Origin: CAZLBC01 sp964557575 | Lineage (GTDB): Bacteria > Planctomycetota > Phycisphaerae > SM23-33 | Length of the DNA: 64,000 bases | Reading direction: 5' to 3' | NCBI GenBank assembly: GCA_964557575.1 | Contig: CAZLBC010000016.1 | Coordinates: 1 to 64,000 of the forward strand | Part shown: positions 44,669-53,999 of the stretch, in pieces | Position numbering within the stretch: position 1 is the stretch's first letter | Layout of the letters: the number at the start of each line of letters is the position of its first letter | The notes under the pieces: model-generated | The model's database searches: none | Told to the model about the DNA's origin: nothing | The model's input: the letters and a program-made list of their open reading frames with translations, nothing else | Made by a program: the position numbers and the translations under genes

Positions 44669-45154
44669 CTAATTCGATTCCCCTTCGGGACCCGTTAGCA
44701 GAGCATAGGTTTTTTTCAGCGAATTCCTGAGTTCTTCATCCACCTTGTTCCCGTGGCTTCCTTCGCTCGAAAGGCTTTTCCAGCCAAGTTCCAGGGTGGC
44801 GGAAACGGCTTTGGTTTCGCCGCAGAGTCCGGTTCCCTTGAATGTTGCGGAGGTTTCGTCGATGCCTGATAGTTTCACCGTGTAGCGCATCGTGTTTCCC
44901 GGCCTGAGAAAGTAAGAATACCGGACGTTACGTACTGATTTCAGATATATCACGGTGTTCGCGTAGTCCTGCATTTCGCGAAGAAGCCACGCGCCCGACT
45001 GTGTCATGGCTTCAAGCATTAACACGCCGGGAATAATCGGAAACGATGGGAAATGGTCGCCAAGATACTCCTCGGCCAGCGTCAGGGATTTGCTGGTGAC
45101 TATACTCTCACCGGGCTCTATACTATCAATTTTGTCAATCAGTATGAATTTCAT
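44669..45154 (-). CDS. FabZ-like hydroxyacyl-ACP dehydratase, copy 1
   Basis: A 161-residue hotdog protein with a canonical FabZ active site, LGDHFPSFPIIPGVLMLEAMTQ (His34, Glu48). The following RPGNTMRYTVKL fits the second FabZ strand. First gene of the five-gene KS cassette, 127 bases downstream of the divergent-looking but same-strand aminotransferase gene; the gap is AT-rich and may hold the promoter. Catalyses dehydration of beta-hydroxyacyl-ACP. Confidence 0.92.
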   Translation of the reverse strand: MKFILIDKIDSIEPGESIVTSKSLTLAEEYLGDHFPSFPIIPGVLMLEAMTQSGAWLLREMQDYANTVIYLKSVRNVRYSYFLRPGNTMRYTVKLSGIDETSATFKGTGLCGETKAVSATLELGWKSLSSEGSHGNKVDEELRNSLKKTYALLTGPEGESN

Positions 45155-45281
45155 GGTCCGCTATGTTTTTAAGCTGGACGTTTATATTGTTTATTTACTA
45201 TCTTGCAAGCTTTTTTCAGAGAAAACAGCCGACGGTCAATATCTTTCGCAGGACGAGTATGCGGCGGTACCGGTACCTCCG

Positions 45282-46400
45282 TTATACCATTGATCTCAGT
45301 ATTTCCAGACCGGCTGCGAGTTGATCATCGCTCGTGGCGTAGGAAAGACGGAAGTGGGAATCTTTCTCGGAAAAAACGTTTCCGGGAATAATCAAAACAT
45401 TGTTCCGAATGGCTTTTTCAACGAATGCGGTCGCCGAACCGCCGGGCGCGGGCACGAACGCGTAGAAGGCGCCGCCCTGTTTGACCAGGCCGAACTTATC
45501 GGCAAGGGCGTCGCAGACCATATCCCGCTTGCGACGGTAGTTGGCAACCTGTTCGGACATGTCCGTCTTGAGAGCCCTGACCGCTGCCGCCTGGACCATG
45601 CTCGGGGCGCAGACGAAGCTGTACTGCTGGAGCATGGTCATCTTTTCTATGATCGACGTCGGCCCCGTGATCCATCCTATCCGCCAGCCCGTCATTGCGT
45701 AACTCTTGCTGAAACCCCGCAGCAGCAGTGTGTTTTCGTACAGGGCGGCTATCGACGTGAAGGGTTCGTCGTAACAGAAGAAGTCGTAAATCTCGTCGGA
45801 GACAACCAGGAGGTCCCGCTCGGCGCACAGTTCGGCTATTGCGGCGAGTTCTTCCCGGCTTGATACCATGCCGGTCGGATTCGATGGACTGTTGAGCAGG
45901 ACGAGGCGGGTTTTATCGGTAATCGCCGATTCGAGCCGGTCCGCCGTCAGGCGAAAATCGGGATAGGTGTCGACGCCAACCGGCACCCCGCCGGTGAGGT
46001 TGATCAGGTGCGGGTACATGACAAAGTACGGATCCGCGAATACCACCTCGTCCCCGGGATTTACGAGACACTGAGAGATCAGCACCAGCGCGCCGCTGAC
46101 GCCGGACGTGACGAGATAGGAACGGGAATCAGCGTCTTTCCAGTCGAACTCATCGCGACAGTGTTCGGCGAGGGCCTCCCGGAGCTTGAGCATGCCCTGT
46201 GTCTGCGTGTATTTGTTGAAACCGCTTTGAATAGCCTTCACGGCCATCGACTTGACGGGGTCGGGGACGTCGAAGTCGGGCTGTCCGATCGAGAGATTGA
46301 TCGGATCGCTCATTTCGGCGGCGAGGTCGAAGACCTTTCGTATGCCTGAGGCATCGAGCATGGCCATCCGCTCGGCGATTTTATGGCTGGGACGCGTCAT
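45282..46400 (-). CDS. Class I/II PLP-dependent aminotransferase
   Basis: A 372-residue fold-type I enzyme: NLSIGQPDFDVP, SPSNPTG (171-177), SDEIYDFF (201-208) and the Schiff-base lysine FSKSYAMTGWRIGW (Lys232). The pattern is that of the aspartate/aromatic aminotransferase Ib group. It precedes the KS cassette on the same strand; a role in supplying an amino-acid-derived starter or headgroup is possible but unproven, and a general aspartate/alanine transaminase is the default. Confidence 0.93.
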   Translation of the reverse strand: MTRPSHKIAERMAMLDASGIRKVFDLAAEMSDPINLSIGQPDFDVPDPVKSMAVKAIQSGFNKYTQTQGMLKLREALAEHCRDEFDWKDADSRSYLVTSGVSGALVLISQCLVNPGDEVVFADPYFVMYPHLINLTGGVPVGVDTYPDFRLTADRLESAITDKTRLVLLNSPSNPTGMVSSREELAAIAELCAERDLLVVSDEIYDFFCYDEPFTSIAALYENTLLLRGFSKSYAMTGWRIGWITGPTSIIEKMTMLQQYSFVCAPSMVQAAAVRALKTDMSEQVANYRRKRDMVCDALADKFGLVKQGGAFYAFVPAPGGSATAFVEKAIRNNVLIIPGNVFSEKDSHFRLSYATSDDQLAAGLEILRSMV

Positions 46401-46428
46401 TGGCTGTAGTGAAAGAAAAAGAGGAACG

Positions 46429-46701
46429 TTATTCTTCGGGCGAGGATGCGTCCCCCTTGGTATCTGCGGCAGCCTCTGCGCCTTCGGCGTCGAGAAGTTC
46501 TTCCTGCTCGACTTTTTCCTCTTTTTTCTTGGCGCCCGCCTTCGTTTGTACTACGCGGTATTTGGGCAGACCGAAGGGGCTGTCGCTTTCAGGGTCGAAC
46601 GTTCCTTCTTCCCGCATCTTGAAAACGCGTTCTGCGCGACTGAGCACGTTTCTTCGGCCGCTGAGCTTATTGCTGTTTTTCAGCGAAGGATCAATTGACA
46701 T
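46429..46701 (-). CDS. Small basic protein of the PVC ribosome-associated type
   Basis: A 90-residue protein. The first 55 residues match the layout MS-x-x-SLK...RRNVLSRAERVFKM...SPFGLPKYRVV of a small basic protein family known in Chlamydiae, Verrucomicrobia and Planctomycetes. The C-terminal 30 residues are instead Glu/Ala-rich and acidic. The gene is 28 bases before the aminotransferase and 60 after the SPOR-like gene, all on the minus strand. Its function is unknown; it is the best phylum marker in the window. Confidence 0.8.
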   Translation of the reverse strand: MSIDPSLKNSNKLSGRRNVLSRAERVFKMREEGTFDPESDSPFGLPKYRVVQTKAGAKKKEEKVEQEELLDAEGAEAAADTKGDASSPEE

Positions 46702-46760
46702 CGAAACTATTCTCCTCGTATCGGGTAACGGTTACAGGTTCTTGTTCATTTAACGTTATA

Positions 46761-48041
46761 TCAGATTTTTCCTTTTCGGAAATACGGTCCGTTGAATTTA
46801 TACGTCTGGTATTTTGCGAAGTATTCACTGCCGAGTTTTTCTATCTTTTCCGCAAACTTCTCGGTTGCGGCACTTTCCCGCGACGCGAAGCCACGGAGTG
46901 ACCAGACGACCATCCTGCCCTTGTTTTTATACTTGGCATCGGCGTACAGGCCCCGTGATCGCAAAAATGCTATGATCCGCTGCGCCTCATTCTTGTCCTG
47001 CTCACTGTCCCCCTGAAGAATCTGTATGATGGGGTAGTAGCGGTCGGCATCCCGGCGGCTGTCTTTCGCTACCAGACCGGTCTCTACCGGCTCGGCGTCG
47101 TCGCCGTTTTTGGCCGGTTGGGGGGGTGCGGGCTTGTGTCCTCCGGCGGGAAGGGGGGGTTTTGCCGCGGCGGTTTCCACGGTATCGGCTGTGTCTTCAC
47201 CACCGGGGGCGACCCACCAGCCGATCAGGAATGCGAACACGGGAATGGTCAGCAGCAGGCCGAGCGCAACCATCGCCCCCAGGAAATCTATCGCTATTTC
47301 AATACGCTCGCCCCTGCGGCGGAAGGTGGGCAGCAGGGCAGAGATGAATCCCGCGATGTTTTTCTTTTGTTGATATTTCGCAGGCAGGCCCGTGTCGAGT
47401 TTCTTGCGCTCGATGGTAAGGGGAATGGCCCGAACCGTTGTGTCGGCGGTATCATCTTCGGCGATACCGTTGTCTTCGTTGCCGGGAGCCTCCGTTTCAG
47501 GAGCCTCGGCGTCAGGAGCGGGGGCGGCCGTTTCCGTGTCCCGTTCTTCTTCTTCCTCTTCCTCTTCTTCTTCTATCTCTTCATCGGCATACTCTTCCTC
47601 TGCGGGGGCAGCGGTGTCAGGGGCGTCATACGGGGATTCAGGCTCCCCCGCGGCCGGAATATCGGTCTCCGGCTCATCCCGTAACGTGATTTCATCGAAG
47701 AGATGCGCGGTCGTGTCGGCCGGCTGGTCCTCCGCCGGTTCAGGGGCCGTCTCGACGCTGTCGTGATCACCGGTAACAGCTTCTTTTTCAACCGTTTTCG
47801 TCGGGGAATCCACGGCAGGTTCCGGCGGGGAAGGGGCGGTAATTTCCAGGATGGCGACTTCCTCTTCCGAGGATTCTTCTTCCGGCTCCGGACCGTGTAT
47901 TTCAGAAGCGGCAGGCTGTTTTTCCTCTCCATCTTCGTCGGCGGTTTGCCCGGGGCGAATCCACTCGGGTATATCCAGGCGCGATGTGGTCTTTTGTGAA
48001 AGCACCTCGTACAGTGATTTTTTGCTTTTTTTCTTAGCCAC
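46761..48041 (-). CDS. Acidic membrane protein with C-terminal SPOR-like domain
   Basis: A 426-residue protein. Residues 1-25 are basic (MAKKKSKKSLYEVLSQK), followed by about 200 very acidic, Pro/Ala/Glu-rich residues including a run of ten glutamates, then one transmembrane helix (IDFLGAMVALGLLLTIPVFAFLIGWW), a Pro-rich linker and a C-terminal domain of about 85 residues, YPIIQILQGDS...IIAFLRSRGLYADAKYK...VVWSLRGFASRESA, that fits a SPOR fold. SPOR domains bind denuded septal peptidoglycan, so a cell-envelope or division role is likely. The start ATG 48041 opens toward a 570-base gap. Confidence 0.7.
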   Translation of the reverse strand: MAKKKSKKSLYEVLSQKTTSRLDIPEWIRPGQTADEDGEEKQPAASEIHGPEPEEESSEEEVAILEITAPSPPEPAVDSPTKTVEKEAVTGDHDSVETAPEPAEDQPADTTAHLFDEITLRDEPETDIPAAGEPESPYDAPDTAAPAEEEYADEEIEEEEEEEEEERDTETAAPAPDAEAPETEAPGNEDNGIAEDDTADTTVRAIPLTIERKKLDTGLPAKYQQKKNIAGFISALLPTFRRRGERIEIAIDFLGAMVALGLLLTIPVFAFLIGWWVAPGGEDTADTVETAAAKPPLPAGGHKPAPPQPAKNGDDAEPVETGLVAKDSRRDADRYYPIIQILQGDSEQDKNEAQRIIAFLRSRGLYADAKYKNKGRMVVWSLRGFASRESAATEKFAEKIEKLGSEYFAKYQTYKFNGPYFRKGKI

Positions 48042-48247
48042 GGCAGCATTCCTTTCCCCCGCCCCACGATTCAGGCATGGAATACGGGAGACGAACGAAG
48101 GATAGTATTATCCGATGTCCTGTCAAGCCTGTTATATGAATTCGGGGCGGTATCACCCCGCGGTGGTGTTGTTTCAGGCCGCCGCTGCGGCGGTGCATTC
48201 ACAAAACACGGTCCGGAAAAGCGGTGTTGTCCGGATAATTTTTATAG

Positions 48248-48394
48248 TCAAACTGACCGATTCGGCCTCACCTATGATAGTGCTACTGTATATGCGGCGC
48301 CGAAAAGCAGGGACGGTCCCTGAAGGGACAGTCCCTGTTTTTCGGCTTACCTCTTTATGCATATGCAGTTGCAATTTCCAATCGGTCAGTTTGA
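48248..48394. repeat. Nested inverted-repeat element in a 570-bp gap
   Basis: Outer arms 48248-48262 and 48380-48394 are perfect 15-bp reverse complements. Inside, 48299-48314 and 48331-48346 pair (one mismatch) and enclose a further GTCCC-TGAA-GGGAC hairpin, 48316-48329. The set can fold into a branched structure or be a small MITE/REP relic. The rest of the gap 48042-48612 holds no gene; the promoter candidate for gap is near its right end. Confidence 0.65.
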
Positions 48395-48473
48395 GTTTTA
48401 TATAACCTGAATATTCATTGAGTATTATCGACAATATGCCTGATTTAAAACACGGTGAATGCATAAAATCTCA

Positions 48474-48501
48474 TTGACAGGCTGCGGAGGTGCCGATAAC
48501 C
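48474..48501 (+). promoter_or_regulatory. Possible sigma-70 promoter of gap
   Basis: TTGACA at 48474-48479, 16 bases, TAACCT at 48496-48501. The leader would be about 105 bases. The -10 is only fair. Confidence 0.35.
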
Positions 48502-48612
48502 TGATTCGCTCTTGGAAAATGCTTTGCGGAGTTGTCCTCCGGTACGCATCGCGAAATCGCGTATGTTCGTGGTGTTTGCATCCTTCATGAGACAGTATAA
48601 GGAGAATAATCG

Positions 48613-49632
48613 ATGGCAGTAACGGTTGGGATTAACGGATTCGGACGTATCGGCAGGCTTGTTTTTCGCGTCATGTGCGAGGAGCCGGAACGGTTCGACG
48701 TGGTTGCGATCAATGACCTTGCCGACTCGGATATGCTTGCATATCTCGCAAAATACGATTCCACCCAGGGTGCCTTTCCCGGTAAGATCGTCGCGAAGCA
48801 GGATGCCCTGATTGTCAACGGCAAGGAGATCAAAATCCTGGGTGTCAAGGATCCGGCCTCGCTTCCGTGGAGCGACATGGGCGTGGACGTGGTCATCGAA
48901 GGAACCGGTATCTTCAGGGACAACAAGACCGACGACAAGCCCGGATACGACAGCCACCTGGACGCCGGTGCCAAGAAAGTCATTATTACCGCGCCGGCCA
49001 AGGGCACGGCCAGGACCGTGGTGCTCGGCTGCAACGACGACACCCTCACCGCCGACGATCACTGCATTTCCAATGCCTCGTGTACGACAAACAGCCTTGC
49101 CCCGGTGGTCAAGGTGCTCCACGAAACGTTCGGTGTCGACCGGGGGCTGATGACGACGGTTCACGGCTACACCGCCGACCAGAACATACAGGACCAGATA
49201 CACAAGAAAGACAAGCGGCGCGCGCGTGCGGCCGCCCTGAATATCATTCCCACCAGTACGGGTGCGGCGGTTGCCGTCGGCAAGGTGCTGCCGGAACTGG
49301 ACGGGAAACTCGACGGATACGCTCTCCGCGTGCCGGTGCCGGTGGGCTCGATTACCGACCTGACCGTCGACCTCAAGAAGGAAACCAACGTGGAAGAGGT
49401 CAACGAGGCCGTGAAATCCGCGGCCGACGGCGTCTTCAAGAATATCATTGAGTACGTTTCCGATCCCATCGTTTCCACCGATATCATCCATAATCCGGCC
49501 AGTTCGATATTCGATGCCGGCAATACGAGGGTTATCGAGGGAACCATGGTCAAGTGCACGATGTGGTACGACAACGAGTGGGGCTATTCGAACCGGACCG
49601 CGGACCTCGCCGAGAAGCTGATGAGTATTTGA
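48613..49632 (+). CDS. gap: Glyceraldehyde-3-phosphate dehydrogenase
   Basis: A 339-residue phosphorylating GAPDH of glycolysis. NAD-binding motif VGINGFGRIGRLVFR, AINDLAD (Asp35 favours NAD over NADP), catalytic C157 in SNASCTTN, H184 in TTVHGYTADQ, and the C-terminal WYDNEWGYSNR. AAGGAG lies eight bases before ATG 48613. A strong intrinsic terminator follows, so the gene is monocistronic. Confidence 0.98.
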   Translation: MAVTVGINGFGRIGRLVFRVMCEEPERFDVVAINDLADSDMLAYLAKYDSTQGAFPGKIVAKQDALIVNGKEIKILGVKDPASLPWSDMGVDVVIEGTGIFRDNKTDDKPGYDSHLDAGAKKVIITAPAKGTARTVVLGCNDDTLTADDHCISNASCTTNSLAPVVKVLHETFGVDRGLMTTVHGYTADQNIQDQIHKKDKRRARAAALNIIPTSTGAAVAVGKVLPELDGKLDGYALRVPVPVGSITDLTVDLKKETNVEEVNEAVKSAADGVFKNIIEYVSDPIVSTDIIHNPASSIFDAGNTRVIEGTMVKCTMWYDNEWGYSNRTADLAEKLMSI

Positions 49633-49673
49633 GTGTGCGGCGGGCCGAACGCCCGGTATTCCGAAAACAGGAA

Positions 49674-49708
49674 ACGCCCGCGACCGCGTGTCGCGGGCGT
49701 TTTTTTTG
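49674..49708 (+). terminator. Strong intrinsic terminator of gap
   Basis: Perfect 11-bp GC-rich stem (ACGCCCGCGAC at 49674-49684 with 49690-49700), 5-base loop and a run of nine T. Confidence 0.92.
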
Positions 49709-49802
49709 TGATGGGGACCGTTACCGCGGATTGGTCATTTGGCGTTGCCGTCGCGAGAATATTCATGAAATATGCCGGGCAGAGATTATACTGAATTCTC
49801 CC

Positions 49803-51779
49803 ATGTACAAGCGAAGACTCATAATACTGCTGTGTTTTTTTGCCGCCGGGGTGGTTGCCCTTGTCGCGCGGCTGGGCTGGATGCAACTGGTAAGGGGGGA
49901 TTATTACCGCGGCGAGGCGGAAAAGTCCCTGCGGTCGGTCGAGCTGCTCGATTCATCGCGCGGGCGGATCCTCGACCGGACGGGGCGGGTGCTCGCCGTT
50001 GACGAGGCCTGTTTCGACTTCTGCCTTGACTACCGCTTGATCTCCGGCAATGCCCGATGGCGGCGGTCCCGCATCCGGCAGATGCAAAGGGAAAGAGAGA
50101 AGGGCGGCGACGATTCCGGCGAGACGGCCGAAGAGGTTTTCGGGCGTCGGGTCGATTATACCCTCAACATTGCGCGACGGCTTGCCGCGGAGTTCGGGGG
50201 AGACGTCGACCGGCGGATTGAGCGTATTATCCGGAAGGTCGGCCTGATTCGCCGCACGGTCGGCAGGGCGGTGCGGGAAGAACGTATTCGGCACGTCGTG
50301 GTCGCCGGCCTGGACGAACAGACCGCGGGGGCTCTCCGGGAACTCATGGCGGGCGGGAAAACCGTTGGTGCCCGGCTCAGGCCCAGTCACCGCCGCACCT
50401 ACCCCTGCCGCGATGCGGCCTGCCACATCATCGGGGTGACCGGCCCGGTGTACCGGGAAGACGCGGAGAGACATAACCTGCGGGCCGACGAGGCGTCATG
50501 GCTGCGCCGCTCGATGGCCAATTACCTGCCGGGCGATACGATCGGGCGGACCGGGATCGAGCGGGCCGCCGAGCGCCGCCTGCGGCCGAAGCGGGGATAT
50601 ATCTCCTACAGCGCCCCCGGTGTTGTTGCCGAAACCGTCGCGGCCCGCGAGGGAGACGACGTGCAGTTGAGCATCGATGTTCTTTTGCAGCGCCGGCTGC
50701 AGCAGGTGTTTGACGGGACCGGTCATACCGGCGCGATCGTGGTGCTCGATGTCGCGACCGGTGAAATTCTGGCCATGGTGTCGCGGCCCGGCTACGACCT
50801 CAACGCATACTGGCAGCAGTACCGGGAACTTTCCCGCGATCGCCGCAACCTCCCGCTCGTGCCGCGCGCGGTATCGGCCGCCTATGCGCCGGGCTCTACG
50901 CTGAAGCCGATTACCGCGCTGGCCGCCCTGGGGGAGGGCGCTATCGATCTCAATACGCTGATTCATTGCGACGGCTCCAATCCCCGCTCGTCGCAGGGGA
51001 TACCGCACTGCTGGATTCACGAATACAACGTCGGGCACGGCAGTCTGAATGTTGTCGAGGCTCTCTGTCACAGTTGCAACGTATTTTTCGTGGAAGCCGC
51101 GCACCGGCTCGGGGCGGCGTCGCTGAGCAAGTGGTTTCGCTTCTTCGGCTTCGGGGTCACCCCCCACACGGGGCTCCCGTCCGAGAAGAGCGGGGGCGCC
51201 GGCGGCGAGGCCTGGATGAGAAACCATTTCGGCCGCGGATACGTGCCCAGCGACGCGTGGTTCATGGCGATCGGCCAGGGTGCGGTCCACGCGACCTGCC
51301 TCCAGGTCGGCGCGGCGATGGGGGCGATAGCGCGTGACGGTGTGTATATCTCTCCCCGTCTCTTTTTGAACGGCGGCCCCGCTCCCGTGGTTCGACGACT
51401 CCAGCTTGCCGAGTCGCACCTGAAGGCCGTCAGGAAGGGGATGTACCAGGTTGTCAACGACAGCCGGGGGACCGCCTACAAGTCGTGGAGAACCGGCCCC
51501 TCGCTGTCGGTTGTCGTGTGCGGGAAAACGGGAACCGCCGAGGTGCCGCCGATGCGGGTCGATTCCGACGGTGACGGCCGGGTGACTTCGGCGGACCGGA
51601 TCGTCAAGGAAGGCGCTCATGCCTGGTTTGCCGGTTTCGCGCCGTACCGGCATCCGCGGATATCGTTTGCGGTGCTCGTGGAGTACGCCGGCAGCGGCGG
51701 CAAAAACGCCGCACCCGTGGCCAAGGAAACGGTGCGGTGGTGCGGGAGGATGGGGTACCTTTCGGGGAGCGGCGGGTGA
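49803..51779 (+). CDS. mrdA: Penicillin-binding protein 2 (elongasome transpeptidase)
   Basis: A 658-residue class B PBP. Start ATG 49803 gives a short basic start and one transmembrane helix (LIILLCFFAAGVVALVARLG); longer readings to 49554 run through the gap terminator region and are unlikely. Active-site motifs: S365-T-L-K368, S424-C-N426 and K575-T-G-T578; the dimerisation part has SRGRILDRTGRVLA. It cross-links peptidoglycan during side-wall growth, paired with RodA. Its stop overlaps the rodA GTG start by four bases. The presence of PBP2/RodA shows a peptidoglycan wall. Confidence 0.94.
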   Translation: MYKRRLIILLCFFAAGVVALVARLGWMQLVRGDYYRGEAEKSLRSVELLDSSRGRILDRTGRVLAVDEACFDFCLDYRLISGNARWRRSRIRQMQREREKGGDDSGETAEEVFGRRVDYTLNIARRLAAEFGGDVDRRIERIIRKVGLIRRTVGRAVREERIRHVVVAGLDEQTAGALRELMAGGKTVGARLRPSHRRTYPCRDAACHIIGVTGPVYREDAERHNLRADEASWLRRSMANYLPGDTIGRTGIERAAERRLRPKRGYISYSAPGVVAETVAAREGDDVQLSIDVLLQRRLQQVFDGTGHTGAIVVLDVATGEILAMVSRPGYDLNAYWQQYRELSRDRRNLPLVPRAVSAAYAPGSTLKPITALAALGEGAIDLNTLIHCDGSNPRSSQGIPHCWIHEYNVGHGSLNVVEALCHSCNVFFVEAAHRLGAASLSKWFRFFGFGVTPHTGLPSEKSGGAGGEAWMRNHFGRGYVPSDAWFMAIGQGAVHATCLQVGAAMGAIARDGVYISPRLFLNGGPAPVVRRLQLAESHLKAVRKGMYQVVNDSRGTAYKSWRTGPSLSVVVCGKTGTAEVPPMRVDSDGDGRVTSADRIVKEGAHAWFAGFAPYRHPRISFAVLVEYAGSGGKNAAPVAKETVRWCGRMGYLSGSGG

Positions 51780-53095
51780 ACGAGAACGGCAAAAACCCCC
51801 CCCGCTTCGCGGCGGTCTTCATCGTTGCGGCGGCAATCGCCCTGATGGCGGTCGGGTGCCTGGCGATAGCGGTCTGCCAGATGGCGGAGGGGACCAGCGG
51901 TTACGCCCTCCGGCAGTTGATCTACTGCATTGTCGGCCTCGCGGCAATGGCCGTTTTTTCGCTGCTGCCGTACCAGCGAATCGGCCGGTATGCCTATGTC
52001 CTCTACGGGGTTACCCTGCTCCTTCTTGTCCTGGTCTTTTTCCTGCCCGCGGTGCGCGGCAGCCACCGCTGGATAAACCTCGGCCTGGTGAAGCTTCAAC
52101 CCTCGGAGATCGCCAAGCTTTCGCTGGTCATTCTGCTGGCGTGGTACCTCAGGCTCGGCGACCACTACCGGAAACTCCTCGGGCTTCTGCCGCCGTTCGT
52201 CATGACGCTCGTGCCGCTGGGACTGATCCTGCTCGAACCGGACCTCGGAACGGCCCTGCTGTTTCTTCCCACGCTGTACATCATGCTGTTCATGGCGGGC
52301 GCGAAGCTTGTTCATCTGCTCGGTATCATCGTTGTCGCCACCGCCCTGGTGGCAATCCCGGTGACACGAAGCGAACGGGGGATGTCGCGGCCGGAAACGG
52401 CGGTTCGAGAGTCGCTGTGTTACTGGACTTATACCAAGGGTGACGAAACACGCGTGGTGTCTCCCGCGATCCTGGCGTTCATGGAATATCACCAGCTCCA
52501 GCGGATCGACGGGTGGCTGCGCCAGGGGGACAGCGATATCATCCGCGGCAAGGGATATCACCTCTACCACTCGAAGACCGTTTTGGGCTCGGGGAAATTC
52601 CTGGGGCGGGGGGACTGGGAGACGGCCGAACTCTACTTCCGCTCGCTCCCGGACGATCACACCGATTTTATTTTCAGTATCATCGGGGGGCAGTGGGGAT
52701 TCGCCTGCTGCATGCTGGTTCTTGTTCTCTACGGCGTTATCGTGGTTCTGGGCGTTGAAATAGCCGCCACCACCCACGAACCGTTCGGCCGGCTCCTGGC
52801 GATCGGACTGATCGGGTTTCTCATCTGCCAGGTGTTCATCAACGTGGGGATGACCATCGGCCTGCTTCCCATAACGGGTATGACCCTCCCGTTCGTCAGT
52901 TACGGCGGCTCTTCTCTCCTGGTGAACTGCGCGGCGATGGGACTGCTGATCAATATCGGCCATAATCGGCCGATCCTCTATTCCCGCCGGCCGTTCGAAC
53001 ACAAGGAAGACACCCGGCCGGTACCGTCGCACCCGCTGGAGCAGAAGAACGGCGTGCCCGGCGGCGCAGCGGCGAAGCGGGGGGATGAGGCATGA
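51776..53095 (+). CDS. rodA: Rod-shape-determining SEDS glycosyltransferase
   Basis: A 439-residue SEDS polytopic membrane protein. GTG 51776 is preferred because of the GTGA overlap with mrdA and GGGGAG seven bases upstream. Signatures: RGSHRWINLGLVKLQPSEIAKL, LEPDLGTALLFLP (conserved Asp), the long periplasmic loop with YHLYHSKTVLGSGKFLGRG and LPDDHTDFIFSIIGGQWGF, and GLLPITGMTLPFVSYGGSSLLVN. The usual EE before the WG motif is GG/GQ here. The loop is about 60 residues longer than in E. coli RodA. It polymerises lipid II together with PBP2. Confidence 0.94.
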   Translation: MNENGKNPPRFAAVFIVAAAIALMAVGCLAIAVCQMAEGTSGYALRQLIYCIVGLAAMAVFSLLPYQRIGRYAYVLYGVTLLLLVLVFFLPAVRGSHRWINLGLVKLQPSEIAKLSLVILLAWYLRLGDHYRKLLGLLPPFVMTLVPLGLILLEPDLGTALLFLPTLYIMLFMAGAKLVHLLGIIVVATALVAIPVTRSERGMSRPETAVRESLCYWTYTKGDETRVVSPAILAFMEYHQLQRIDGWLRQGDSDIIRGKGYHLYHSKTVLGSGKFLGRGDWETAELYFRSLPDDHTDFIFSIIGGQWGFACCMLVLVLYGVIVVLGVEIAATTHEPFGRLLAIGLIGFLICQVFINVGMTIGLLPITGMTLPFVSYGGSSLLVNCAAMGLLINIGHNRPILYSRRPFEHKEDTRPVPSHPLEQKNGVPGGAAAKRGDEA

Positions 53096-53988
53096 ATCGG
53101 CCCCTGCCGCCCCCGGCCCTCATGCCGCCGGCCGACCGCCAGCCGCAGCGGCGATCTCTCGTGCTCTCCGATGGGTATGAAACCAGTGTCTACCGGCACC
53201 GTCCGCCGGCCGGGGTCGCCGAGCGATCAACGCCGGTCCTGTTCCTGCACGGCATACAGTCCCACCCCGGGTGGTTTTACGGCACGGCCATGGCCCTCGC
53301 CCGGGCCGGGTTCACGGTCTACCAGGTCACCCGGCGGGGCAGCGGCGATAACGAGGCCGACCGGGGGCACGCCGAATCCTCCCGGCAGCTTCTGGAGGAT
53401 GTCGACACGGCGGCCGCATACGCCGCCGCGGATGCGGGCGGCGACGGCGTGCACCTTCTGGGCGTCAGTTGGGGAGGAAAGCTGCTCGCGGCGTACGCGA
53501 CGTGGGGCGGACGCGGCGTCCGCGCGGCGTCCCTGACGCTCGCTGCCCCGGGGATCGCGGCGAAGGTTTCCCCGGGGTTGCTCGTGAAGTGCGGGGTCGC
53601 GTTCTCTCTGCTGTTTAATTCCCGCCGGCAGTACCGGATACCGCTGTCGGATCCCGCGCTCTTCACCGGCAACGCGCACCTCCAGGACTATATCGCCAAA
53701 GACAGCTATTCACTGCGCAGGGCCACGGCCGGATTCCTCTTTATCAGCCGGACACTCGATCAGCGGATAGAACGGGCGCCGGACGGCGGCATCGGCATCC
53801 CCGTCACGCTCATCCTGGCCACCGGCGACCGCATTATTGATAACGAGGGTTGCGAACGTGAAGTGCGAAGACTGGCGGGGGCCGACATCCACGTGGCCGT
53901 CATTGAGGGTGCCCACACCCTCGAATTCGAACCGGACCCGTCGCCGCTCTACCGGGCGGTCGTAGAGGCCGCCCTCAGGGGGGATTGA
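53092..53988 (+). CDS. Alpha/beta hydrolase (monoacylglycerol-lipase-like)
   Basis: A 298-residue alpha/beta hydrolase. VLFLHGIQSHPGWFYG (oxyanion), RRGSGDNEADRGH, nucleophile elbow GVSWGGK, LATGDRIIDNEG (acid) and IEGAHTLEFEP (His). It overlaps rodA by four bases (ATGA) and so is co-translated with the elongasome genes. Lipid or ester substrate unknown; a link to wall growth is suggested only by position. Confidence 0.88.
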   Translation: MNRPLPPPALMPPADRQPQRRSLVLSDGYETSVYRHRPPAGVAERSTPVLFLHGIQSHPGWFYGTAMALARAGFTVYQVTRRGSGDNEADRGHAESSRQLLEDVDTAAAYAAADAGGDGVHLLGVSWGGKLLAAYATWGGRGVRAASLTLAAPGIAAKVSPGLLVKCGVAFSLLFNSRRQYRIPLSDPALFTGNAHLQDYIAKDSYSLRRATAGFLFISRTLDQRIERAPDGGIGIPVTLILATGDRIIDNEGCEREVRRLAGADIHVAVIEGAHTLEFEPDPSPLYRAVVEAALRGD

Positions 53989-53999
53989 GGGGATGGGGA

